In this document: positions 24,991-34,077 of the stretch, one piece after another | Layout: each line of letters starts with the position of its first letter | Position numbering within the stretch: the first letter of the stretch is position 1 | Notes under the pieces: model-generated | Told to the model about the DNA's origin: nothing | What the model saw: only the letters and a program-made list of their open reading frames with translations | The model's database searches: none | Made by a program: the position numbers and the translations under genes | Assembly (NCBI RefSeq): GCF_937892565.1 | Contig: NZ_CALAHQ010000060.1 | Coordinates: forward strand, 1-64,000 | Reading direction: 5' to 3' | DNA length: 64,000 bases | DNA from: an uncultured Roseicyclus sp. | GTDB taxonomy: Bacteria > Pseudomonadota > Alphaproteobacteria > Rhodobacterales > Rhodobacteraceae

Positions 24991-26295
24991 ATGACCCTTG
25001 GCCGTATCACCCGCATCCTTGCCCGCGACATCCGCTTTCCCACATCGCGTGCGCTTGACGGCTCGGATGCGATGAACCTGGCGCCGGATTATTCGGCGGC
25101 CTATGTCACCGTGGAAACCGCCGGCGGGCTGGTGGGTCACGGATTTACCTTCACGATCGGGCGCGGAAACGAGCTTTGCGTGGCCGCCGCCCGCGCCCTT
25201 GCGCCGCGTCTTGAGGGGCGCGATGGCGATGACCTGTTGGCCGATATGGGCGCGACTTGGCGCCATATCACCGGCGATAGCCAACTGCGCTGGACCGGCC
25301 CGGACAAGGGCGTGATCCATCTGGCCACCGCCGCGATCGTCAACGCGCTTTGGGACCTCAAGGGCAAGGCCGAGGGCAAACCGGTCTGGCGGCTCTTGTC
25401 CGAGATGTCGCCCGACGAGATCGTCGCGCTGGTCGACTGGCGTTGGCTGTCGGATGCGCTTGATCCGGGCGAAGCGCGCGCGCGACTTGCCGCCAGGCTT
25501 GACGGCAGACCGGCCCGCATGGCTGCGCTGCGCGCAACGGGGTTTCCGGCCTATACCACATCGGCGGGCTGGCTTGGCTATTCCGACGACAAGATGCGCG
25601 CGCTGGTCCGCGCCGCCCTTGGACAGGGCTGGTCGCATTTCAAGATGAAGGTGGGGGGCGATCTTGCCGACGATATCCGCCGGGCGCGCATCATTCGGCA
25701 AGAGATCGGTCCGGACCGCAAGCTGATGATGGATGCCAATCAGGTCTGGGGCGTGGACACTGCCATCGCCCATATGCGCGCGCTGGCCGAATTCGACCCG
25801 TGGTGGATCGAGGAACCAACCAGCCCTGACGATGTGCTTGGCCATGCCCGCATCGCCCGCGACATTGCGCCGATTGCGGTGGCCACGGGCGAACATTGTC
25901 AGAACGCGGTGATGTTCAAGCAGTTCATGCAAGCGGGCGCACTGCGCTTCGTGCAGCTTGACGGCGCGCGTCTGGGTGGCGTGAACGAGGTGGTGGCGGT
26001 GCTGCTTCTGGCCGAAAAATTCGGGCTGCCCGTATGTCCGCATGCGGGCGGGGTGGGTTTGTGTGAACTGGTCCAGCATGCCAGCTATTTCGACTATGTC
26101 GCGGTCGGCGGCAGTTTCGAGGATCGCGTGCTGGAATATGTCGACCATCTGCACGAACATTTTGCGGTGCCCGTCACCATTCGCGATGGCCGCTATATGC
26201 CACCCGAAGCACCGGGCCTTTCGACCGAGATGTTCGCCACAAGCCTTGAGGCGCATGAATACCCGAACGGGTCCGCCTGGCGGGCACAGGGCTGA
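24991..26295 (+). CDS. fucD: L-fuconate dehydratase (enolase superfamily)
   Basis: Protein of 434 residues. All enolase-superfamily active-site residues fall at the numbers known for the Xanthomonas enzyme: K218 and K220 (KxK), metal ligands D248, E274 and E301, and the D324-H351 dyad. N-terminal RDIRFPTSRALDGSDAMN and C-terminal PHAGGVGLCELVQH are also characteristic. It dehydrates L-fuconate to 2-keto-3-deoxy-L-fuconate. ATG 24991 lies 10 bp after the dehydrogenase stop. Assignment is among the firmest in the window. Confidence 0.92.
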   Translation: MTLGRITRILARDIRFPTSRALDGSDAMNLAPDYSAAYVTVETAGGLVGHGFTFTIGRGNELCVAAARALAPRLEGRDGDDLLADMGATWRHITGDSQLRWTGPDKGVIHLATAAIVNALWDLKGKAEGKPVWRLLSEMSPDEIVALVDWRWLSDALDPGEARARLAARLDGRPARMAALRATGFPAYTTSAGWLGYSDDKMRALVRAALGQGWSHFKMKVGGDLADDIRRARIIRQEIGPDRKLMMDANQVWGVDTAIAHMRALAEFDPWWIEEPTSPDDVLGHARIARDIAPIAVATGEHCQNAVMFKQFMQAGALRFVQLDGARLGGVNEVVAVLLLAEKFGLPVCPHAGGVGLCELVQHASYFDYVAVGGSFEDRVLEYVDHLHEHFAVPVTIRDGRYMPPEAPGLSTEMFATSLEAHEYPNGSAWRAQG

Positions 26296-26308
26296 GCGCG
26301 GGTCTGCG

Positions 26309-26337
26309 AAGCCGCGGCGCCCCTTGGCGCTCGGCTT
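26309..26337. terminator. Convergent hairpin
   Basis: AAGCCG-c-GGCGCC / GGCGC-t-CGGCTT: an imperfect stem with a 4-nt loop between the convergent fuconate dehydratase and dehydrogenase genes, overlapping the stop of the latter. Possible bidirectional terminator. Confidence 0.45.
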
Positions 26338-27082
26338 AGGTGTTCGCCCAGCCCCCATCGATGCCGATGGCCTGACCGGTGACAAAACCGCTTTCGTCCG
26401 ACCCGAGATAGACGGCCAGCGCCGCGATTTCTTCGGGTTGGCCGATGCGCCCCATCGGCTGGCGCGCGATGAACGCGGCGCGGGCGGCTGCCACCTCTGC
26501 CTCGGTGCGGCCTTGCGCGCGCACGCGGCCATGCCAGCTGGGCGATTCCACCGTGCCGGGGCAGATCGCATTGGCGCGGACGCCTTGGGTCACGAAATCG
26601 GCGGCCACCGATTTCATCATCCCGATCACGGCGGCCTTGGTCGCGCCATAGACAAAGCGGTTGGGCGCCGCGATCATCGACGACACCGCCGAGGCCACAT
26701 AAATCACCGACCCTCCGCCCGCACCCACCATGGCCGGCAACAGCGCCCGCGTCACCGCGTAGTTCGCCTTGACGTTCAGCGCCATGGAAAAGTCGAAAGC
26801 CGCCTCGTCGCAATCGAGGATCGAGCCGTGATGGACAAAGCCCGCGCAGTTGAACAAGATGTCCACCGCCCCGACCGCAGCCGCCGTGGCGGCGATGGCG
26901 TCTGCATCGCGCACATCAAGCCGCCGGGTCCGGATGCGCCCGCCCTCAAGGGCGGACAGCGCCTCGGCATCGATGTCGGTCGCGATCACCTCGGCCCCTT
27001 CGGCGGCAAAGGCCAGCGCCGTGGCCCGCCCGATCCCGGCGCCTGCTGCCGTCACGAATGCCGTCTTGCCCTTCAGTCTCAT
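26336..27082 (-). CDS. 2-keto-3-deoxy-L-fuconate 4-dehydrogenase (SDR)
   Basis: Protein of 248 residues. Rossmann motif TAAGAGIG (residues 10-17); catalytic Y in FVYGATK with its lysine. The segments [29 protein letters not shown] and CPGTVESPS are characteristic of the group that includes bacterial KDF dehydrogenase and animal DHRS6/BDH2. It oxidises the C4 hydroxyl of 2-keto-3-deoxy-L-fuconate with NAD. It lies 11 bp downstream of the UxaA-family gene in a two-gene operon and converges on fucD. The FAH-type hydrolase that usually follows is absent. Confidence 0.85.
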   Translation of the reverse strand: MRLKGKTAFVTAAGAGIGRATALAFAAEGAEVIATDIDAEALSALEGGRIRTRRLDVRDADAIAATAAAVGAVDILFNCAGFVHHGSILDCDEAAFDFSMALNVKANYAVTRALLPAMVGAGGGSVIYVASAVSSMIAAPNRFVYGATKAAVIGMMKSVAADFVTQGVRANAICPGTVESPSWHGRVRAQGRTEAEVAAARAAFIARQPMGRIGQPEEIAALAVYLGSDESGFVTGQAIGIDGGWANT

Positions 27083-27093
27083 GCCGCCGCTCC

Positions 27094-28617
27094 CTACATG
27101 ACCGCGCCGATTTGCCAGGGCACGAATTCCACCCCGCCAAAACCCAGCTCTTCGCTTTTCGTCTTTTCCCCCGAGGCCACGCGCAAGAACAACTCGAAGA
27201 TCTCGCGCCCCTTGTCCTCGACGCTGACGCCATCGGTGATGATATCGCCGCAATTGATGTCCATGTCCTCGGCCATGCGGTCGTACATCTCGGAATGGGT
27301 GGCCAGCTTGACACAGGGCGTGGGCTTGTAGCCCGACACCGACCCCCGCCCGGTCGTAAAGGCCACAAGGTTTGCGCCGCTTGCGATCTGGCCCGTGACC
27401 GAACAGGGATCATATCCGGGGCTGTCCATGTAGACAAAACCCGGGGTCGTGATCGGTTCGGCAAAGCGGTAAACCCCGGCCAGCGGGGCTGTGCCACCTT
27501 TGGCCACGGCACCCAGCGATTTTTCAAGGATGGTGGTCAGCCCGCCGCGCTTGTTGCCGGGCGAGGGGTTGTTGTTCATCTCGCCGCCGTTGCGGGCGGT
27601 ATAATCCTCCCACCACAAGATGCGATCGACCAGCGCCTGTCCCACCTCGGGGCGCACCGCGCGGCGGGTCAGCAAATGTTCGGCCCCATAGATCTCGGGT
27701 GTTTCCGAAAGGATGGTTGTGCCCCCATGCTGCACCAAAAGGTCAGATGCCACCCCAAGCGCGGGGTTGGCGGTGATCCCCGAATAGCCATCCGACCCGC
27801 CGCATTGCAGGCCCACCGTCAGATGTGACACCGGCGCCGGGCGCCGTTCGGCGGTGCGCGCCACCTCGGCCATGTCACGCAAAACCGCCATGCTGCGCTC
27901 GATCGTGCGCCGTGTGCCGCCGGTCTGCTGGATCGTCATGTAACGGAAATTGCCGTCTGCGCGCATGCGCCCCGCGCCGATCAGGTCGGGGATCTGCATC
28001 ACCTCGCATCCCAGCCCAAGCAACAAGATACCGGCGAAATTGGGATTGCGCGCGTATCCGGCCAATGTGCGAAACAGCGTGTCATAACCTTCGTCGTTGC
28101 CCGCCATGCCACAGCCCGTGCCATGCACGATCGGCACCACCCCGTCGATGCCGGGATAATCCGCCAGCCAGCCCTCGCGGTCGACAGCCTCGGCCACGAA
28201 GCGGGCGACCGACCCCGAACAGTTCACCGAAGTCAGGATGCCCAGATAGTTGCGCGTGCCCACCTGCCCATCGGCGCGGTGATAGCCCATGAAGCTGCGC
28301 GGTGTCTGTGCCGGCACAAGCGCCCGGCAGTCGGCCCCAAAGGCATGGTCTTGCCGGTGATCGCCCATCCCAAGATTGTGGCTGTGCACATGCCCACCCG
28401 CAAGGATCGGGGCGGTGGCCACGCCGATCATCTGACCATAGCGATAGACAGGCGCACCCGGCGCGATTGCCTCCAACGCCACCTTGTGGCCGCGCTTGAT
28501 CTGTTCCAGGGCTGCCGCCCCGCCCGGCAAGGCGCTTGCGGGCTCCAGATCGGCAAGTGCGACCCCGATATTATCCATCGGGTTCAGGCGGATCACACGG
28601 GGCGCGGCGTTGGTCAT
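27094..28617 (-). CDS. UxaA/altronate dehydratase family protein
   Basis: Protein of 507 residues with an N-terminal SAF domain (about 1-110, including [10 protein letters not shown]) joined to the C-terminal UxaA catalytic domain; cysteines in segments such as VNCSGS, GTGCGM and LQCGGSDG suit the iron site of this family. Members dehydrate sugar acids such as D-altronate or galactarate; in Campylobacter a UxaA pair serves fucose breakdown. Here it precedes the KDF dehydrogenase gene although an enolase-type L-fuconate dehydratase is already present, so its substrate is open. The promoter contains a GntR-type operator at 28671-28682. Confidence 0.8.
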   Translation of the reverse strand: MTNAAPRVIRLNPMDNIGVALADLEPASALPGGAAALEQIKRGHKVALEAIAPGAPVYRYGQMIGVATAPILAGGHVHSHNLGMGDHRQDHAFGADCRALVPAQTPRSFMGYHRADGQVGTRNYLGILTSVNCSGSVARFVAEAVDREGWLADYPGIDGVVPIVHGTGCGMAGNDEGYDTLFRTLAGYARNPNFAGILLLGLGCEVMQIPDLIGAGRMRADGNFRYMTIQQTGGTRRTIERSMAVLRDMAEVARTAERRPAPVSHLTVGLQCGGSDGYSGITANPALGVASDLLVQHGGTTILSETPEIYGAEHLLTRRAVRPEVGQALVDRILWWEDYTARNGGEMNNNPSPGNKRGGLTTILEKSLGAVAKGGTAPLAGVYRFAEPITTPGFVYMDSPGYDPCSVTGQIASGANLVAFTTGRGSVSGYKPTPCVKLATHSEMYDRMAEDMDINCGDIITDGVSVEDKGREIFELFLRVASGEKTKSEELGFGGVEFVPWQIGAVM

Positions 28618-28670
28618 CTTGTGCTCCGGCAGGGGGCGTGCACGCTTGACTCGGCATGGCCCAAAGCTAA

Positions 28671-28682
28671 CATGCTAACATG
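28671..28682. promoter_or_regulatory. Candidate GntR operator, site 1
   Basis: CATGCTAACATG, one of three copies of CATGYTARYATG in this sugar locus, inside the denser repeat CTAACATGCTAACATGTTAC (28667-28686). It lies between UxaA and GntR genes, and its last ATG is the probable GntR start codon, implying tight autoregulation. Confidence 0.6.
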
Positions 28683-29414
28683 TTACAGATACAAAATGGT
28701 CATCCGCAAGGCCCCGTCGACGGGCATGCCCGACTGCGGCCCTTGTCCGACTTTTCGGGGTCGCTTGCCAATCGGTCCTATCTGGCGCTGCGGGCCGCGA
28801 TACTGGATTTAGGGTATCGCCCCGGCGAAGCGTTGCGCAAGGTGGAAATCTGCGCGCAACTGGGTGTGTCGCGCTCGCCCGTGGCCGAGGCCATATCGCG
28901 GCTTGCGGCCGAGGGGCTGGTGGATGTGGTGCCCCAGGCCGGGACCTATGTGGCGCGCTTCTCGATGGATGAGATCCGCGAGGGCGCCTTTTTGCGCGAA
29001 GCGATCGAACTGGCCGCCGTCGAGGTCATAGCCCCGATCCTGACCGAAAAGCAGCTGGTCCAGTTGCGGCGCAATCTGCGCGTGCAAGACATCTTGGTGG
29101 CCGATGGCGATTTTCGCGGCTTTTACGCGCTTGATGGCGAGATGCACGAGCTGATCTTGTCGTTCACCGGCTTCAAGAAACTTGCGTATGTCGCTGATAC
29201 CGCTTGGCTTCATGTGAACCGCGCACGGCAATTGATCTTGCCGATGCCCGGCCGGGTCGCGGAAACGCTCGAGGAACACAAAGCCATTCTCGCCGCGCTT
29301 GAAACGCGCGACCCTGACGCCGCCCGACAGGCGATGCGCGCCCATCTGGGGCGGCTCATCACCTTTCTGGAGCCTTTGGAACGCGACCACCCCGAATTTT
29401 TTGCCCCGCGCTGA
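28680..29414 (+). CDS. GntR family regulator, FadR/FCD subgroup
   Basis: Protein of 244 residues. A winged helix-turn-helix lies at about residues 33-95 (RKVEICAQLGVSRSPVAEAI core) and an FCD ligand domain at about 103-230 with metal-type residues in the D-x3-H pattern (LDGEMHEL), a histidine in AWLHVNRAR and another in EEHKAIL. FCD members sense small carboxylates, so a sugar acid such as L-fuconate is a reasonable inducer. The start is uncertain: ATG 28680 has no ribosome site and lies in the operator, so translation may be leaderless or start at a downstream TTG. Confidence 0.88.
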   Translation: MLQIQNGHPQGPVDGHARLRPLSDFSGSLANRSYLALRAAILDLGYRPGEALRKVEICAQLGVSRSPVAEAISRLAAEGLVDVVPQAGTYVARFSMDEIREGAFLREAIELAAVEVIAPILTEKQLVQLRRNLRVQDILVADGDFRGFYALDGEMHELILSFTGFKKLAYVADTAWLHVNRARQLILPMPGRVAETLEEHKAILAALETRDPDAARQAMRAHLGRLITFLEPLERDHPEFFAPR

Positions 29415-29428
29415 CACAAAGGATCGCC

Positions 29429-30403
29429 ATGACCGTTCCCATTCCCAACCGCCCCCGCTATGCGGCGCGGCTCAACGCGTTCAAGCGTGCCGGGGGGGCT
29501 GGAATTGCCGGCATGATCGCCAGTGCCGGGCGCGTCGGCTCTCTTGATGCGGCCGATCTGAACTATCCCGACCATTTCGATGCTCAGACGCCGGCCCAAC
29601 TGGCGCGGATGCTGGGCGATGCGGGGCTGGCGCTGAATGGGTTGGCGATGCGCTACTATACCCATCCCGCATTCGCCATCGGGGCGTTCACCAACCCCGA
29701 TCCGGCGGTTCGGCGCGCCGCGATCGACCTGACCAAACGCGGCATCGACGCGGGGCTGGACATGGGCGGGCGGCTGATGACCCTGTGGATGGGACAAGAC
29801 GGGTTCGATTACGCCTTTCAGGGCGATTATGCGCGCATGTGGGATGACACCATCGCGGCCCTGATCGAGGTTGCCGATCACGCCCCCGAGGTCGACATCG
29901 CCATCGAATACAAGCCCAATGAACCGCGCGCCTTTGCGCTCATGCCCGATGTGGGCACCACGCTTCTGGCCGTGCGGGAGGCAGGGCGGCGCAACATCGG
30001 CGTGACGCTCGACTTTGCGCATGTGCTTTATGCCGACGAGATGCCGTCCCATACCGCCTATCTGATCGACCGGCATTCCCGCCTGCTGGGCGTGCATCTG
30101 AACGATGGCTATGGCAAGCGCGACGACGGGCTGATGGCGGGAACCGTCCACCCGGTGCAGACCGTTGCGCTGTTCGTGGAACTTGAGCGCATCGGCTATG
30201 ATGGCGTGATCTACTTTGACACCTTTCCCGATCATTCCGGCCTCGATCCGATCGAGGAGGCACGCACCAATGTGCGGCTTGTGGAACGCTTGCGCGCGGT
30301 GGCGGCGGGTCTGTCCGGGGATCGGGCCCTGACCGAGGCCATTGCGCGTCAGGATGCAGCACTCAGCCAGCGCATCGTGGCCGAGGCGCTGTTCGGTGCC
30401 TGA
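29429..30403 (+). CDS. Xylose-isomerase-like TIM-barrel protein
   Basis: Protein of 324 residues with the AP-endonuclease-2 TIM-barrel fold. Probable metal ligands are in IEYKPNEP (about 155), TLDFAH (about 195) and HLNDG (about 225); the final acidic position lies in IYFDTFPD. The family includes sugar isomerases and epimerases of inositol, rhamnose and tagatose pathways. AAAGGATC precedes the ATG; it follows the GntR gene by 15 bp and overlaps the kinase gene, so isomerisation followed by phosphorylation of a ketose is likely. Confidence 0.78.
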   Translation: MTVPIPNRPRYAARLNAFKRAGGAGIAGMIASAGRVGSLDAADLNYPDHFDAQTPAQLARMLGDAGLALNGLAMRYYTHPAFAIGAFTNPDPAVRRAAIDLTKRGIDAGLDMGGRLMTLWMGQDGFDYAFQGDYARMWDDTIAALIEVADHAPEVDIAIEYKPNEPRAFALMPDVGTTLLAVREAGRRNIGVTLDFAHVLYADEMPSHTAYLIDRHSRLLGVHLNDGYGKRDDGLMAGTVHPVQTVALFVELERIGYDGVIYFDTFPDHSGLDPIEEARTNVRLVERLRAVAAGLSGDRALTEAIARQDAALSQRIVAEALFGA

Positions 30404-31289
30404 GCCCGCGATCCTTGTGGTGGGCGCGCTGCATCTTGATGTGGTGGTCGATGCGCCGCATCTGCCCGCGCTCGATGAAACCGTGGTGGGGCATGGCGTG
30501 GCTTATCGCTTTGGCGGCAAGGGCGGCAATCAGGCCGTGGCGGCGGCGCGCATGGGCGGACGTGTCGCCATGGCTGGCTGTGTCGGTCCCGACCGCTTCG
30601 GCGAGCAGATCCTTGCTGCGCTGGATAGCGCCGGGGTGGACCGGAGCGGCGTTCTGACGGTTCCGGGCGCATCTGGAATGAGCGTGGCCATCGTGGATGC
30701 GGCGGGCGACTATGGCGCGGTGATCGTGTCGGGCGTCAATCGCGCGCTCGATGGCACGGCTGTGCGCCTGTCGCCGGCGCTGCGCACGATCTTGTTGCAA
30801 AATGAGGTGCCCGACCCGGTCAACCGGGCCATCGCGGCACGTGCGGCGCCCGCTGTCCGGATCATCCTGAACGCGGCACCCGCCCGGCCGATTGCCCCCG
30901 ACCTGATGGCGCGCATCGATGTGTTGATCGTCAACCGTGGCGAGGCGGCCGCCCTTGCCGGCACAGCTGACCCCGATGTGGCCGCGCGCCGCCTGTTGGA
31001 TCAGGGCCCCGGTGCCGTGATCGTGACCTTGGGCGCTGACGGTCTGATCTGCGCCCGCCCCGGCGAGGCGCCGCTCGCCCAAGGCGCGCCTGCGGTCAGG
31101 GTGATCTCGACGCATGGGGCGGGTGACGCCTTTGTCGGGGCACTGGCGGCTGACTTGACGCAAGGCACCGCGCTGCCCGATGCGCTGGCCTTTGCCCAAG
31201 GCATGGCGGCGCTGACGGTCGCCACCCCCCCCGATGCGCGTGCCGCGATCACGCCTGATGCCGTGCGCGCCTTTTGTGCCAGCCTATAG
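30396..31289 (+). CDS. PfkB-family carbohydrate kinase (ribokinase-like)
   Basis: Protein of 297 residues with both PfkB signatures: GGKGGNQAVAAARMG (about 35-49) and THGAGDAFVGA (about 238-248), the latter holding the catalytic aspartate. I start it at GTG 30396, overlapping the isomerase stop by 8 bp, because the fold begins at ILVVGALHLD. It phosphorylates a sugar with ATP; its substrate is probably the product of the preceding isomerase. Its 3' end overlaps the convergent lactonase gene by 6 bp. Confidence 0.85.
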   Translation: MPEPAILVVGALHLDVVVDAPHLPALDETVVGHGVAYRFGGKGGNQAVAAARMGGRVAMAGCVGPDRFGEQILAALDSAGVDRSGVLTVPGASGMSVAIVDAAGDYGAVIVSGVNRALDGTAVRLSPALRTILLQNEVPDPVNRAIAARAAPAVRIILNAAPARPIAPDLMARIDVLIVNRGEAAALAGTADPDVAARRLLDQGPGAVIVTLGADGLICARPGEAPLAQGAPAVRVISTHGAGDAFVGALAADLTQGTALPDALAFAQGMAALTVATPPDARAAITPDAVRAFCASL

Positions 31290-32126
31290 GCCCAGCCGGT
31301 AGAATTCGGACGCGGTGCCGCCATAGATGCGGGCCCGCTCGGGCTCGGTCAGGCCCGCCGTCAATTCCGCCGCCGCCGCGCGCCAGTCGCCATATTCGCA
31401 GCGCAACCGACACACGGGCCAATCCGACCCCCACATCACCCGATCCGCCCCGAAACGGTCGAACACATGCGCCACATAGGGGCGCAGGTCGTCCACCGTC
31501 CAATCGGCATCCGCCTCGGTCACAAGGGCTGAAAACTTGCAATAGGCGCCCGTCTCATCGGCGATGCGCGCCATGCCATCGGCCCAGAAGCGGAAATTCG
31601 CCTCCGAATGGTTGCGGATCTGCGGCTTCATGCAATGATCGACCACCACGCGCAGGTCCGGGTAGCGCTTGAGGATCGTCAGGAAATTCGCCAGATGCCG
31701 CGGAAAGCCCAGCGCGTCAAAGGTCAGCCCCAGATCGGCCACCGCGCGAAAGCCCCATTGCACATCGTCGCGGAGCATCCAGTTGTCATCGGGAATGTCC
31801 TGAATCATCGGCCGCACGCCGACGAATTTGGGGTGGCCTGCCAACCGCTTCAGATGGGCCAGATCGCCGGGTCGTTCAAAATCGATCCAGCCGACCACGG
31901 CCGCGACCGATGGTGTCGCATCGGCCAGCCCCAGCATGTATTCGGTTTCCTGCACCGTGGCGGCGGCCTGAACCAGAACGGTATGGCCGATGCCATGGGC
32001 CGCGATCTGGGGCGCCAGATCGGCCGGGCCATAGGCCCGCGCCAGCGTGGCGTCATCCATGGGCATCCAGTCGTAATCCCCGCGCGCGGGGTGCCAGTAA
32101 TGCTGGTGGGCGTCGATCTGAACCAT
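31284..32126 (-). CDS. L-fuconolactonase-type amidohydrolase
   Basis: Protein of 280 residues in the amidohydrolase_2 family. The N-terminal metal motif is DAHQHYW (residues 5-11), and MWGSDWPVC near residue 235 is the C-terminal signature of L-fuconolactone and L-rhamnono-lactone hydrolases. It opens L-fucono-lactone to L-fuconate. GGAG-TGACAG before the ATG overlaps the stop of the upstream aldo/keto reductase, so the two are translationally linked. Confidence 0.82.
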   Translation of the reverse strand: MVQIDAHQHYWHPARGDYDWMPMDDATLARAYGPADLAPQIAAHGIGHTVLVQAAATVQETEYMLGLADATPSVAAVVGWIDFERPGDLAHLKRLAGHPKFVGVRPMIQDIPDDNWMLRDDVQWGFRAVADLGLTFDALGFPRHLANFLTILKRYPDLRVVVDHCMKPQIRNHSEANFRFWADGMARIADETGAYCKFSALVTEADADWTVDDLRPYVAHVFDRFGADRVMWGSDWPVCRLRCEYGDWRAAAAELTAGLTEPERARIYGGTASEFYRLGL

Positions 32127-32129
32127 CTG

Positions 32130-33158
32130 TCACTCCGTCGGCGCGTCGGCGCGCATCAATCCTTGGTCTTTCAGGTCCTGCCAGAGCGCAGGGGGTATCC
32201 TCGCCGTCGCGGCCTGCAGGTTCGATGCCATCTCGGCCTGACCCTGCCCGCCGGGGATGACCGACACGACCGCCGGGTGGCAGAGCGGAAACTGGAACGC
32301 CGCATCCACCAGTCGCACGTCATGGGCGGCACAGACCGCCGTGATCGCCGCGACCCTGTCAAGGATCGCCTGCGGTGCGGGATCATAGTTGTAGAATGCG
32401 CCCGGACGCGCCCCGGTGGCAAGCACCCCCGAATTGTAGGGGCCGCCGATCACCACGCCGATGCCGCGCGCGGCACAAAGCGGCAAAAAGCTGTCCAGCG
32501 CCTCTTGCTCCAGCAAGGTGTAGCGCCCGGCCAGAAGAAACAGGTCGAAATCGCCCCGTTCGGCCAGCCACTGGCTGGGCTGCCATTCGTTGAGCCCGGC
32601 CCCAAAGGCCGCGATCACGCCTTGCGCGCGCAAATCCATCAGCGCGCGGTATCCGCCCTCCATGAAGGCGGCCAGTCGGGCATCCAGCGCCGCTTGCGTG
32701 CCATGATTTGCGAGGTCGAGATCATGGGCATACAGGATATCGACCCGATCAAGCCCCAGCCGTTCCAGCGAGAATTCGAGCGACCGCATCGTCGCGTCAT
32801 AGCCATAATCATAAACCTCGTTGCGCGCGGGCACCTCGAACCATTTGCCAAAGCCGTCGCGCTTGTCGGGTGTCGTGGCGCGCAACAGCCGCCCCACCTT
32901 GGTCGACAGAACATAGCTGTCGCGCGGCTTGCCGCGCAGGAAGCGGTTCAGCCGCGTTTCCGACAGGCCCAGCCCATAAAGCGGTGCGGTATCGAAATAA
33001 CGCACACCTCCCGCCCATGCCTGATCCAGAATCGCCTCTGCCTCGGCATCCGATATCGCGCGATAAAGATTGCCCAAGGGCGCGGTGCCGAACCCCAGTT
33101 CGGTAAAGCGCAAGCCGCCGGTGCCCAACCTGTCCCAATGCCGTGTGCGTTGTGTCAT
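32130..33158 (-). CDS. Aldo/keto reductase, D-threo-aldose / L-fucose 1-dehydrogenase type
   Basis: Protein of 342 residues. The AKR catalytic tetrad is visible: D and Y in FDTAPLYG (about 48-55), K in STKVG (about 84) and H in YAHD (about 135). The longer length and DKRDGFGKWFEVP segment are like Pseudomonas L-fucose (D-threo-aldose) dehydrogenase and pyridoxal dehydrogenase. I start at 33158 because GGGAGG is 10 nt upstream; the next ATG lies in the operator. With the lactonase directly downstream it can make L-fuconate from L-fucose, duplicating the SDR at 24237. Confidence 0.82.
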   Translation of the reverse strand: MTQRTRHWDRLGTGGLRFTELGFGTAPLGNLYRAISDAEAEAILDQAWAGGVRYFDTAPLYGLGLSETRLNRFLRGKPRDSYVLSTKVGRLLRATTPDKRDGFGKWFEVPARNEVYDYGYDATMRSLEFSLERLGLDRVDILYAHDLDLANHGTQAALDARLAAFMEGGYRALMDLRAQGVIAAFGAGLNEWQPSQWLAERGDFDLFLLAGRYTLLEQEALDSFLPLCAARGIGVVIGGPYNSGVLATGARPGAFYNYDPAPQAILDRVAAITAVCAAHDVRLVDAAFQFPLCHPAVVSVIPGGQGQAEMASNLQAATARIPPALWQDLKDQGLMRADAPTE

Positions 33159-33179
33159 CTGCGCGATCCTCCCGACTGA

Positions 33180-33191
33180 CATGCTAGTATG
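33180..33191. promoter_or_regulatory. Candidate GntR operator, site 2
   Basis: CATGCTAGTATG, a near-perfect palindrome centred on CTAG, in the promoter shared by the divergent aldo/keto reductase-lactonase and BtpA-family operons. It fits the CATGYTARYATG pattern. Confidence 0.6.
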
Positions 33192-33264
33192 AATGACCCT
33201 TGGGGGCCAAGGAATTCCACGCTAGGCTGCCGCCCAAGACGCGATCCGACATGAAGGGGGGAGC

Positions 33265-34077
33265 ATGGAACGTTTCAGGCAGGTGTTTGGCACTGCGCGA
33301 CCGGTGATCGGCATGGTGCATCTGGGCGCAATGCCCGGCGCGCCGCTTTATGACGCGGGCGGCGGGATCGAGCGGCTGGTGGCTGACGCCCGGGCCGATC
33401 TTGCGGCCCTTCAGGCGGCAGGCTTTGACGCGGTGATGTTTGGCAACGAAAATGACCGTCCCTATGAATTCGATGTGGATCGTGCCTCGACCGCCACGAT
33501 GGCCCATATCATCGGGCGGCTGCGGGGCGACATCCGCGTGCCCTTTGGCGTCAACGTCTTGTGGGACCCCATGTCCACCATCGCCCTTGCTGCCGCCACC
33601 GGCGCGGCCTTTGTGCGCGAAATCTTTACCGGCACCTATGCCTCTGACATGGGGCCGTGGATGCCGGATGCGGGCCGGGCGATGCGCTACCGCGACCGGC
33701 TGGGCCGGCGTGATTGCCTGATGCTTTACAATGTCTCGGCCGAGTTCGCCGACAGTCTTGACCGCCGCCCGCTGCCCGACCGGGCGCGCAGCGCGGTCTT
33801 TTCATCGATCCCCGATGCCGTTCTGGTTTCGGGCCAGATCACCGGAGAAGCGGCGGCGCTGTCAGACCTTGAAGCCGTCAAGGCGGTGCTGCCCCATGTT
33901 CCGGTGATGGCCAATACCGGGGTCAAGCATGACACGGTGGCCGATGTTCTGCGCGTGGCCGATGGCTGCGTGGTGGGTTCGGCGCTCAAGGTTGACGGCA
34001 ACACATGGAACCCGGTCGATCCGGCGCGGGCGGCGGATTTCATGGCGCGGGTGCGCGCCGTGCGGGGCACGTCATGA
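33265..34077 (+). CDS. BtpA/SgcQ family protein
   Basis: Protein of 270 residues with the BtpA TIM-barrel signature: VIGMVHLGAMPGAPLY at about 13-28, then NENDRPY, FGVNVLWD and NTGVKHDT. In cyanobacteria BtpA affects photosystem I; in enterobacteria SgcQ belongs to an uncharacterised sugar operon. No reaction is established. It heads a five-gene operon with overlapping junctions (ATGA to the next gene), and operator site 2 lies upstream. In this setting a sugar aldolase- or nucleoside-hydrolase-like activity is conceivable but not shown. Confidence 0.85.
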   Translation: MERFRQVFGTARPVIGMVHLGAMPGAPLYDAGGGIERLVADARADLAALQAAGFDAVMFGNENDRPYEFDVDRASTATMAHIIGRLRGDIRVPFGVNVLWDPMSTIALAAATGAAFVREIFTGTYASDMGPWMPDAGRAMRYRDRLGRRDCLMLYNVSAEFADSLDRRPLPDRARSAVFSSIPDAVLVSGQITGEAAALSDLEAVKAVLPHVPVMANTGVKHDTVADVLRVADGCVVGSALKVDGNTWNPVDPARAADFMARVRAVRGTS

